From Siderastrea siderea (lineage: Eukaryota > Cnidaria > Anthozoa > Scleractinia > Rhizangiidae): 64,000 bases of DNA. Numbering within the stretch: position 1 is the stretch's first letter; each line of letters begins with the position of its first letter. The stretch is taken from assembly GCA_964030785.1 (NCBI GenBank), contig OZ034967.1, positions 55,056,265-55,120,264 of the forward strand, written 5' to 3'. The translations under genes were made by a program, and so were the position numbers. Shown here piece after piece: positions 23,661 to 35,600 of this stretch. The notes under the pieces were generated by a model. It was not told where the DNA came from, searched no databases, and worked only from the letters and a program-made list of their open reading frames with translations.

Positions 23661-26600
23661 TGGGGGGGGGGGGGTGGGGGCTGTAACCAGTAATTACTTG
23701 GTGAGATAATGTCACACTTTACCACCATTGTTACAGAAAATATCCATACCCCAACAAGGAACGTTACTATTGCTTGAACCCCAACCCCAACCTCACTGGA
23801 AATTTTAGTTTCGCTTCACCCTTCCCCTTCAAACAGTTTTGGTTTTTGGGACTCAGTCTCCTCAGAAATTCCAATGACATTCATTGGGGCGAGTGTTGAT
23901 ATTTTCTGAAACACCATTATGTGAGACTTTTACACTCGCACAATGCAACAGTTACCTTTTCTTGATCCTGTGCAGTGACATCTCCACCTGGTGCACCAGG
24001 ACCCCCTGGGGGAGGATTAAAACCTGCAAAAAAGATATTGCATGTAAGAGGAAAGAAACTTGTTTTTTGATCATCTGTATGAACATCGGGATCAAACATC
24101 TAAAAATTTAAAATATTATTAACCAGCATTAATTTCTTTCAATACTGTAACTGTTTACAACTTTATGAGGCTGCGGAGTTTGGCGACTTTATGACGTCGA
24201 ACCAGCCACATGGAAGTCAGTTTTTCTGGGCACTCATGTTCTGCTTAGTATTTCACTACTGTGACAGTCCAGCCCCTCTGGAACTGTGAAGCCACAAATG
24301 CTGTTTTCTAATTGGTGGATTTCAATCCTCTTTGTTTTCACAGTCTGTTGGTCGTCAATGTAATCATGTTCAGCGGCAGTAAAACACACAATCGTTTGTC
24401 GGGTTTTAAGTTTGGAGTTTGCATGTTGTTGAAAGATACAGCTATGTGTTCAAAGTTAAAACTTTCTAGAGATCCTCTGTTCACACCCAATTGGAAACTT
24501 GGTACGTTACAGAAATGACGATCGCAGTCCAAAGGGAGGGGGGAAGGGTCCTTGGAGCCTAGAAATTTTCACCCTGGATGCCGGAGCCCGGAACCCGGAG
24601 CTTAAAGCCTTTTTCTATTGGAACCCGGACAAAACTGACGATTCTGGTTAAATGGAGCCCTAGAGTACAATTATGGAGCCCTAGAGCCCCTGTTTTTCTG
24701 TCTTGGAACCCTGCTGCCCCACATTTTTTAGCCCGGCGCCCTGGAGCCCTAAACCCCTTTGGCATCCTGGATGATGGTGGCAATGACTTGACTCACCTTG
24801 GGGGCCCATGGGAGGAGGTCCTCCTTGGTTAGGTCCCCATTGCTGTTGTGGAGAATGAACAGGTCCTGAAAAACGACCGTCAGGTGGAGGCCCTGATGGG
24901 CCACGGTCACCACGAGGATCCCGTGGGCCACTGGGGGGACCAAATCTTTGTTCTGGGGGAGGGCCTCTGGGATCTCTAGGTTGGTCTCTTGGGTCCATTG
25001 GGGGACCTCGTCTATCATCTGCAGCAATAAAAGTAACAATGGGTAAATATGTAAAGAACATGACTGGCATGCATTAACTGACAAGTAGCCACCCGCAGAT
25101 AAATCCCACATTAAAAAAATGTGTTTCGTTAAAGGTGGCGGTAAGGTGAAGTGACACTTTGGGCAACAAATGACACACACAGCTGGAGCTTAACGCAACT
25201 TGAGTATTTTTACTCCCCCTAAAGGGGATGTTAGTCCATCGCAGGGTTACCCTACCCCTATTACACGTACCTAAGTAGAGTGGAGTTTCTTCTCTAAAGA
25301 AACAACACCACAGAGACCAACTTAGCCTCAAGCCATTAACACTCTGATCTTACGTTTGAATTTAAAGTCCAATGTGCTAACCACTACACCACCAAATCAC
25401 AATTTCATACACATTACTCTGCAAAAATGGCCCTTCAAAGAATGTCACATGCCCTGACTGCCAATGGGTCATAAGATTTTGGGAAGGCACTGTGGAATGG
25501 TGTGTCTTGTGCAATCGTAAAGATTACGAAGCAAGAAGCCTAGTTTGCCACAAATGTTTCAGGCAGGAGAACCTGAGAGTTTGCAATCCTGACCCCTGCT
25601 CCATCACCCCTGCCGGCTAAACACACTAACACCAACACAAGAGAGGAAAACTGAAGACAATAGCTTAACACTGTAGATCAATACATAACCTGAGGTAAAC
25701 ACAAGATTAATGCAGAAAGCCAGTGAGAACGTTACCTCTAGGTGGTTCTCTGCTCCTTGGATCCCTGGGGTCAAAGGGCATGCGGCGATCTCTTGGGTCT
25801 CCAAACTGGTCTTGTGGAGGGCCTCTAAAGTCAGGACCTTGTGGACCTTGAAATGCAGAGGAGGAGAACAACATGTTAATTCTCCTAACTGATTCCCGCA
25901 CATTGTACCTTTTTTTAAATGATAGATATGACAATAATTTATGGTGGTGAATCAAAGGGATGGTAAGCATGGGGAGTCAATTTTAGACTGTAAATTCTAA
26001 ATAATGCAAGATTTGGCAGAAGTCAGCAAGCTAGAAAAAAATGATGATGTGCAGGAAAAAGTTGTAAGCTAAAGAGCTAACTTCCTTTTCAATTTCTAGG
26101 AGTATCATGGTGGGAAAGAGCAAAGATCTGCAGAATTCTCCAAATTTGCCGCATTTTTGTTTGTCCACATTATTTTGTTTTTATTTTCAGTTAATTTTTT
26201 ATGATTTGCCATGTGGTAGCTATGGCCAGCGCTTAAATGTACCTCTGCCATCTGGTCCTCTCATGTCAGGAGGGCCTCTGAAGTCCCTTTGATCTGGTCC
26301 AGGTCCTCGCATATCCCCAAGGAGGCTTCTTATTTCACCAGGGCCTCGATCAGGGGGACCTCTCATATCCCCAGGGCCTCTGTCATGGGGACCTCGCATA
26401 TCCCCAGGGCCTCTGTCAGGGGGACCTCGCATATCCCCAGGACCTCTGTCAGGGGGACCTCTCATGTCTCCTGGGGGTCCCCTCATATCCATAGGTCCTC
26501 TATCAGGGGGACCTCTCATGTCCCCAGGGCCCCTATCAGGGGGACCTCTCATGTCTCCTGGGCCTCTATTAGGTGGACCCCGCATGTCTCTATCAGGAGG

Positions 26601-29600
26601 GCCTCGCATATCTGGTGGCATTCCTCTCATATCTTGTGGAGGACCTCGCCCATCAGGACCTAATGCAATGACAAATAAAAATGAAAAATATGCCACAAAG
26701 AAAAAAAATGCTACAAAGGTCCAAAAGAAAACACACTTGGTGTCTCTCTCATAACCTATGAACAGGTTCTATTTTCATTTCAATCGGTAAACCATTCCCA
26801 CAGAAGGCAGCAAACAAACAGTAAGCTACAACCGGTGACAAAAATGTTCGGGACACCTTAATAAAAGCAGCCTATTTTACATGAATTCAACTTTTACAAA
26901 TCAATCACGCCATAACCAGACTTTTGCCAGACTTGGCAATTACAGAAATGTAAAGGTGTCCCAAAATTATTGACAAAGGTTGTAGCTACCTATGACCGTA
27001 AGAAAAATTAATACAAGCTGGAGCACTGCTAAACTTCATCCTACAACCGGCGACAAAAATGTTTGGGACACCTTAATAAAAGCAGCTTATTTTACATGAA
27101 TTTAACTTTTACAAATCAATCCTGTGTTCTCCAGAAGCGCCGGCGGCCGGCGTTTTCGCCGGCTACTTGTGTCTGAAATGCCGGCTACTTTGTTAGACCA
27201 AATTACAAGAAATTTTCAACTTGTGTTCAGTTCCGTACTAAACTAATTTCGGTTATCACATAATCATTTTGAAGGAACGATACGTCAGTTCGTATATATG
27301 TAAGCATTGGTCACCCTTGCTTCTTAACGTTTCTTTGTACTCCAGTTCATTTGTACACTACTACCGTTTCTCTTGTTTCCTCAACGTTTTTACGTACGTC
27401 ACTTCATTTGTCAGACAGTGTTATTCTTTTTTTTAAACTTCTTTTCGTACGGTATTAGTTTTTTCTTCCATCATTCGCGTTACGGCGTTAGTCTTTTTTT
27501 CTAGACGTTTCTCAAACGTTTCTCTGCACGTTAGTTCGTTTGTACTGCATTAATTTTGACTTCAAAATGTTTCTCCGCAAGTTACGGGGTTAGTCGTGTC
27601 TTCTTAACGTTTCTCCGCTCGTTGGTTCATGTGTAATGCATTCATTTTGACTTCTAAACGGTTCTCCGTACGTTATGGCATTAGTCTTGCCTTCTAAACG
27701 TTTTTCCGCTCGTTGGTTCGTGTGTAATGCACTCATTTGGACTTCTAAACGGTTCTCCGCACGTTACGGCGTTAGTCTTGCCTTCTTAACGTTTTTCCGC
27801 TCGTTAGTTCGTGTGTAATGCATTCATTTTGTCTTATAAATGGTTTTCCGTACGTTACAGCGTTAGTCTTTTCTTCATACGTTATTTCGTTTGTACGGGA
27901 GAAGTCTTGTCTTCCACTAAACGTTTCTCCGTACGCCAGTTCGTTTGTACGACAATGATCTTGTCTTCTAAACGTTTCTCTATATGTTACAGCGTTAGTC
28001 TTGTCTTCTAAACGTTTCTCTCTATACGTCACAACGTTAGTCTTGTCTTATAAACGTTTCTCTGTCCGTAACTTCTTTTGTACGGGAAACGTCTTGTCCT
28101 CTAAACGTTTCCCCGTACTTCAGTTGGTCAGTTTGTATGGCATTGATCTTGTCTTCTAAGCGTTTCTCTGTACGTTAGTACGTTTGTACGGCATTGATCT
28201 TGTCTTCTAAACCTTTCTCCGCATATGTTACTTGTTCTGTGCCGGGAAAGTCTTGTCCTTCTAAACGTTTGTTCGTATGTTAGTTCGTTTGTATACGGCA
28301 ACGATTAGTCTTGTCTTTCAAACGTTTTCTTCATACATCAGTTTGTGGGTATGTTATGAGAATGTCACTTATGAGAATGTCACTTAATGACGAAAGCAGC
28401 GACCCGATCAAATTTTGCTCACCAGTGTTGTTTTCTATGGGTTCCTTGTTTTGAGGACTCATCCCACTTTTCGGACACGTGGCTTTGCTTTTGCATTTTT
28501 GAGTGGGTTAAAAACAAAAGGAAAATTTAATTTGGCAAGCCATGTGTGGCATTTCTTCCACTGCTTATTGTAAAGACCATCATTTCTGCATAATCCATTG
28601 GAGGGTCACTTACACAGTTCCAAATTTGCACAGAAACTGAGCAAAAATAATATATATTTTTTCTCTCTGCATTGGCCCTAAAATGCACCAGATTGCTTTT
28701 CCAGCCGCATAACTTTCAAACATTTTCCGGGGGAGCATGCCCCCGGACCCCCCTAGAGACTCGTGCCCTTCGGCCACTCGATTGCCAAGTGCCGGCTACT
28801 CTCAATTTGCGACCGCCTACTATAAAATCTCTGGAGAACACTGATCAATCACACCCCAACCAGACTTTTGCCAGACTTGGCAATTACAGAAATGTAAAGG
28901 TGTCCCAAAATTATTGACAAAGGTTGTAGCTACCAATGACTGTAAGAAAATACAAGCTGGAGCACTGCTAAACTTCATCCTAAATACAAGTTTATCATTT
29001 TGGGGCCAATAGGTATCAATGTTGAATTTTCTAGCTTTATAATTGATGTATATATTTTCTGGCAAATCACTTCCATTAATCTGTACTTGAAAATCAGGTC
29101 CAAGGAAAATAATTTTAATCCACACATAGAACAAGAGACACCAGGGTTTACTGTTATCATGGATTAGCATTTATTGGCATTTAACAACATAAGTGCAATA
29201 CGTCAATACTGGCAAACTGTTGCGGTAACGTCAACTAGAAATTGCCAAGGATAACCTGCAATGCATCAGCAGCAATAATTTGCATCCAGGGTGAGTAATA
29301 TACTCCTACTCACTTCAAACTGACTACAGAAACAGAAATTATGAAGAGATAGGGTAATGACCTGATAAGCAAATGGGCTCAAGACCTGGCTTGCTAAATG
29401 ATTCAAAAGAACTTGTGTGGCTTCACATTAGCTTTACCCAGAGCATTTTTGAATCATACTAGCCAATTTACATAATTTAAACAGACAAATGAAATTTACA
29501 GAAGAGATTGCCAAGAAGTCTGATTGGTAATTACCCTGCGAGCAGAGGCCCTTCGATCTTCCGAGATAAGTCGGGAAGAGGAAGGGACCTCTGCCAGCCG

Positions 29601-32600
29601 CCTCGACTTTCTTTGATTTGCCGCTCATCCACCGAAACGGATGAGTCAGTCCGGTTTGAAACCAGTTTTTCCCCTTTTTGCTCAGTGCGCATGTGCTATG
29701 TTAGAAATTGCTGACAAAATACGCGCCCACGATACGTTTGGACGCTCGTGAAGTTCACAACCGTGGACGTTTCTCTTTCGAAGGATTCCTTGATAAAGCC
29801 GTGAAAAGTGCTCTGGGAAGAGTGAATACTCATGGAATAAGCAATCTCACACAACACCAGTCGAAGGTCTTGCTTAATTTTCTGTGTGGTAAAGATTCTT
29901 TTGTCTGTTTGCCAACCAGCCATGGCAAATCGCTAATTTTAAAAACAGAATTGGGATTGCGGTTGCATTCGGACCTAATTTTACTTCCGGTTTGAGCAGG
30001 AATCGATGCGAAGGGATACGCGAATGTGCACTTCAACGCTTATTTTTATGGCGAAATGACATTTATTTTGGTTAACGGCGAGACAAGCAAACGGCAAGAG
30101 AAAATTATTTGCCAACTGGCGGCCAGTAATTTTGAAGACGAAATGGTCTCAGTGCAAAATATAATTTACCACATGACGGCTGAGAAGTTTGAATACCAAA
30201 CAAACTCGACGCAAATGCGTTTTGTTGAATTAAAGCCGAGAATGTTGAGGAAGAAAGAGACTCAACACGAAAATACTTCTGAATGTCGGGGACAAAAAGA
30301 GGGACAAAATAAAACAAATATCTCGAAGACCAAGATTTCTATGCAAGACTTCCGTGACCCGCTAATTGGAAATCACTGGACTGTAACAACACGTTGACAG
30401 TAAAAATATTTCGAGGCTGATAAGTTTTCAACCTGTGACATAAATTCGAACAGAATTATTCTCAGCCTTACGGTTTAATTATAGCTTTTCTCAACTCTCT
30501 TGTGTTACGACCGAAGTCAGAATATTTTGTTGTGGACACGGCTGTCGTTCGGTAAACAAGGCTTGGTTACATTTGAATTTTTTTTTTTATGTTTTTTTTT
30601 TGAAGAAAATAAGACTTTACAATATTGAATGTTGTAAAAAAAAAAAAAGACGTACAAAAAACAGATACAATATTGATAATACAGAGAAAAAATTACACCG
30701 TTTCACTACATATAAGTACAAGTACAAAGTTAGTTTACAACAGATTAATTCTACCAAATCATTACGTACACCCGGGTTACCATGAGATGCGCACGCACTG
30801 CCGCAGGTCCAAGCGATTGCCGTAGGTTCAGACGTGTTGTTCATCGTTCTTGCGTTTTTCAGTTATTCGACCGTTGTTGACTAGGTAGGTTACCTGTTCT
30901 TTGTTGTTTTGTATTCTCTTTGCAGTGGACGTGTCCACCATTTGTTTAGGTCTTTCGACCTGAATTTTTTCGGGTTTTGTGACGTGTCACATTGCTCGAT
31001 TCGACAAATTTGTCGAACGTACAGACTGCAGGACGTGTCCTCAGTCGAAACTGCAAGGTATAACGCGATTTATACCTATTCTTCTTTATAAATCTATTAT
31101 TTATTTCCGTTACAACGAGTTTGTAAGCGGAGTAAAGTCGTATATTTAAGTCGGCTTCAAACCACGTGGTGGACGTGTCCGCCATTTTGATTTTTAGAGA
31201 ATCTTTTCTTACATCGCTTCGTTCTGTATTACAGGCGATGGGTGATGAGGCCAAGGATAAGCCAGGCCATTCTGCTCTACCAGGGACGGCAGATCTGAAG
31301 GCCATGTTTTCCGAACTTCTTAACGACGCCAAAAAAGATATTTTGGCTCAAGTCAAAGAATCCATTGACCAAGCTTATATGGATTTTGACAGTGTTGAAG
31401 TGGAGGCTGAGGATCCTCAGTCCGGTGCTGGGGCTAACCCAGAAGACAGCCAAGATGCTGCCGTTGCAGGGAAAATCGAGGAGTTCATTCAGCCTAAGAA
31501 TCTTGATGAAGACAAGGGAAACAATGACTCATTTAAGTCTCTTGCTGAGGAGTTCAGTGTCATTGAGAGAACATCCCCTGCCATCAACGCTAACTTGGCG
31601 GAGATAGTCAAAAGTCTTATCAATGAAAAGCTTTCGAAGGAGAAGCTAAGCGAGGTACAGGCCAAATACCTCAGGCCGGAAAACTGCACTGATCTGGTGG
31701 CTCCCAAAATTAACAAGCAGATTTGGCAGCAGTTACGTCAGGAAACAAGGAATTCTGACTCTGCTTTTCAGAAGACACAGTCCCAACTTATTTCGGGCCT
31801 TTATGCGATTCTCCAGCTGTGTAATGATTCAAGTGGGGAACAAAAGAATATTTTAACTCATGCAGCAGTCCTTTTGTTGTCAGCAAACAGAGATCTCAAC
31901 CTGAAACGTAGAGATCTTATTCGTCCTGACCTAAACAAGCAATATGCTTCATTGTGTAACCCCTCCACCACCATTTCAACCTTTCTGTTTGGTGATGACC
32001 TAAACAAGGAAGTGGAAGAACTGACTAAATCAAACAAGCTCAGTAATAAGGTGACTCCCAAGCAGCGCCTGGAACCATACAAGGTCCCAGGGGGTAGAAG
32101 TATGCGAGGTCGTGGCCGTTTTACCCATAATTCTGGTAGGGGAAGAGACTCCAAGTCCACTAGTTCTTTTTTAGTGCGAGGCCGGGGCCAAGCGAGGCCC
32201 CATCAACACCCCAAGCCATCGTCAACCAAGACCCAGTAGGATCGTCTGAGGGGGTAAGTCAAAGTTTTATTGCCTCTATTATTGCAAATCAGACACCCTT
32301 TAAGGCGGGGGGGTTTGCAAGATTTTCTCTATATGTGGGAGAAAATCACTTCTGATCCATTTATCTTGGATGCAGTTACTCACTGTCATATTGAATTTAA
32401 CTTTGTTCCTGAGCCTCATTTTAGTGCTACCAGACCGCATTCCTCATTTACTGAAATTGAACAAGCTATAATTGACAATGAGATAGAGAAGTTCCTTCAA
32501 AAAGGAATAATCAGGCATTCTTCATTTGAAGATGGCCAGGTGATATCACCTATTTTCACACGGCCCAAGAAAGATGGGTCACATAGGGTTATTTTTAACC

Positions 32601-35600
32601 TTAAGAGATTGAATGAGTCAGTGTCTTATCACCATTTTAAGATGGACACATTAGAAACAGCCATCAAACTTATTAGGCCTTCTTGCTATATGACATCTAT
32701 TGATCTTAAGGATGCCTATTATTCTATCCCTGTTGCATTAGAACACCAGAAATTTTTGAAATTTATTTGGAGAGACCAGTTGTATGCTTTCTCTTGTTTA
32801 CCTATGGGCTTGTCTAGTAGTCCTAGGATTTTCACCAAAGTCATGAAACCTGTCTTTGCTTATCTAAGAAGTCAGTTTGGCCACACTTGTCTAGGCTATA
32901 TTGACGATTCTTTCTATCTTGAAGACAGTTATACGGAATGTGAGTTAGCCACTTTACGTGCTGTGCAGCTCATTATCAGCTTAGGTTTTAAAGTTCATCC
33001 TGAAAAATCGGTTATCATACCTACGCAGACTTTAGAGTTTCTAGGTTTTGTTTTGATTTCTATTCGTATGATAGTTACCTTGACATCTAAGAAAGTTGAT
33101 AAAATCTTGCAGTTGTGTGAAAAGTTTTCTCACCCCAATAAGCAGTTCAGTATTCGTGATGTTGCATCTTTTCTTGGGACCCTAGTCTCAAGTTTCCCGG
33201 GCGTACAGTTTGGCCCTCTTCATTATCGCCAGATTGAGGTTGATAAAGAGAGAAATTTAAAATTGAATCAGGGAAATTTTGATGCTCTTATGTCACTGTC
33301 TAGTGATAGTTTGGGTGAGGTTTGTTGGTGGTTCTCTAATATTCAGTCAGCTTCTAAGAAAATCCACCAACCCAGCCCAGATGTAGTAATTTATACTGAT
33401 GCATCTAAAACAGGCTGGGGGGCACAAATTGAACAAGGTATTAACACCTGTGGCATATGGTCTAAATCAGAATCGACCAGGCATATTAATTACTTAGAGC
33501 TTTTAGCTGTTGATCTTGCTTTGTCATCTTTGTTTGACAACAGAAGTGACATTCATATTAGGGTCATGTCTGATAACACTACTGCTGTTTCTTATATCAA
33601 TGCCATGGGGGGGTGCAAGTCGTTAGAATGCAACGCCCTTACTCAGAAGGTTTGGAATTGGGCTATTGTTAGAAACATTTGGTTATCAGCAGCCCATATT
33701 CCAGGCTCTAGCAATGTTGATGCTGATCAACTCTCCCGAGATTTGAAATTAGACCTTGAATGGATGCTATCGGGTCGTGTATTTAAGAGGATTGTTACTC
33801 TGTTTGGGCAACCAGACATAGATCTTTTTGCTAGTAGACTTAATGCACAAGTGGAGACCTATGTCTCGTGGAAACCGCATCCAATGGCAAAGTTTGTGGA
33901 TGCTTTCACTGTTGACTGGTCACAGTTTTTCTTTTATGCATTTCCCCCTTTTTGTCTTATTTCCAGATGTGTGCAGAAAATCATTCAAGACCGGGCAACA
34001 GGAATTCTAATAATCCCGAAGTGGACAACTCAGCCTTACTTTACAGTTGTGCTGGGCCTTCTGATAGACACACCACGGGTTCTGAGGGCTTCTGCTCAGA
34101 ATCTGGTTCATCCAACTCTGGCCGGTCCTCATCCACTCCATCACCGACTGGAGTTGCTGGTATGCAAATTATCAGGCAGTCCTTGCAAAAATCAGAGTTT
34201 TCGCCAGACATTGTCGAGATTATCATGCATTCCTGGAGAGATAGCACACACAAACAATACAAAGTGTATATCAACAAGTGGCTACAATTTTGTAGTGAAG
34301 GATCACATGATCCCTTGTGTCCCGCTGTGAGGCCCGTGTTGTTGTTCCTGCATAGTCTCTTCGAGAAAGGCTTAAGTTATTCGGCTCTGAATACAGCCCG
34401 CTCAGCAGTCTCCAACATAGACATGAATAGCGATGGTGATCCAGACCACACACCAGTGGGGAAGCATTTCCTTGTGTGCAGATATCTTAAAGGGGTGTTT
34501 AATAAACTCAAGCCTGTCCCGAAGTACAATAACATTTGGTCCGTGGACACTGTTCTTGATTATCTGAGTTTATATTGGCCTTTGGATCAGATTACTTTGA
34601 AGGAACTCACGTTGAAATTAGTCATGTTAATTGTATTGACTACAGGTCAAAGGTGTCAAACTTTGACATTTTTGGACATGTCAGAGAGGTACATGCAGAG
34701 GAATGGAGAGTGCTTCAATTTTGCCTTAACGGATCATCTTAAGCAGGACAGACCTGGAAAGGTTTTTGGGAATGTCCGTCTGTTCAAGTATCCTGTCAAG
34801 GAACTGTGCGTGTATGAAACATTAAATTACTACCTTAAGGCTACTGAGAATTTAAGAAATTCAACTAGATTGCTTGTGTCATACATCAAACCATATAGGG
34901 CAGTAACCTCGTCCACTGTTGGGCGCTGGATCAAAACCATGTTAGGCCAGGCAGGCATTAATACAGAGCAGTTTTCTGCCCATAGCACTAGGTGTGCTTC
35001 AACAAGTAAAGCTATTGCATCTGTTTCCACTGATGTTATTCTTGCTACGGCTGGTTGGACTGAAGAGTCCACATTTCGTAAGTTTTACAACAAGCCAGTT
35101 GCTGTCACAAACCAGATGAGTTTGTCAGTTCTTGAGTAGATAAGTACTTTGTCCTTCATTGTATTTTGCTGCTGTGTGGGATTAAATATTTGTGCTTAGC
35201 TGGTTTTTCCAGCTTGCTCCATTGGGTGCTTTGTCATTTTGTGCTCACTGCTTTAAAATCTCATGGTAACCCGGATGTACGTAATGATTTGGTAGAATTG
35301 AAAATTAAACAAGACTTACTTGTAAGTTGAAGTTTGATTGTAATTCTGCCAAATCATTCGGAGTACAGAAGGGTTAACATGCCCATAGCACCCTTAGAGG
35401 TACCCACCCTGCATATTTTCCATTGTTGGTCACGCTCTGCTAGGTGATCACAAAATGTCTTTAAAAACTGACCTGCGGCAGTGCGTGCGCATCTCATGTT
35501 AACCCTTCTGTACTCCGAATGATTTGGCAGAATTACAATCAAACTTCAACTTACAAGTAAGTCTTGTTTAATTTTCAATTTAATTACAATTTTAACGAAA

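Larger units (their letters stand above)
27044..28926. mobile_element. Tc1/mariner-type MITE, copy 2, interrupted
   Basis: A second copy of the 26829 element together with the same ~60 bp of flank, making a tandem duplication of about 215 bp. It is split at 27121 by a 1.7-kb insertion and resumes at about 28844. Confidence 0.75.
30747..35580 (+). mobile_element. DIRS-type tyrosine-recombinase retrotransposon, apparently intact
   Basis: Inverted 42-bp termini (30747-30788, 35258-35299; ATTCTACCAAATCATTACG) bracket three open frames in the order capsid-like ORF, RT/RNase H, tyrosine recombinase, the DIRS order. The right terminus runs into a 285-bp palindrome (35296-35580) containing a variant of the terminus, which would correspond to the region used to close the circular intermediate in this class. 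No LTR, integrase or target duplication is expected. All frames lack stops, so the copy may be recent. It is inserted inside the 9670-bp composite. Confidence 0.85.

Noticed and set aside
23317..23715. Frame with long HTHTHT tract
   Set aside because: Translation of the (GT)n microsatellite.
26289..26754. Plus-strand Gly/Pro/Ser open frames
   Set aside because: They are antisense shadows of the CSTF2 MRGPPD repeat exons; the same applies at 39516-40120 and 24578-24832.
27340..28340. Possible CRISPR-like or regulatory repeat array
   Set aside because: Units are degenerate, there are no unique spacers of constant length, and the context is a eukaryotic transposon.
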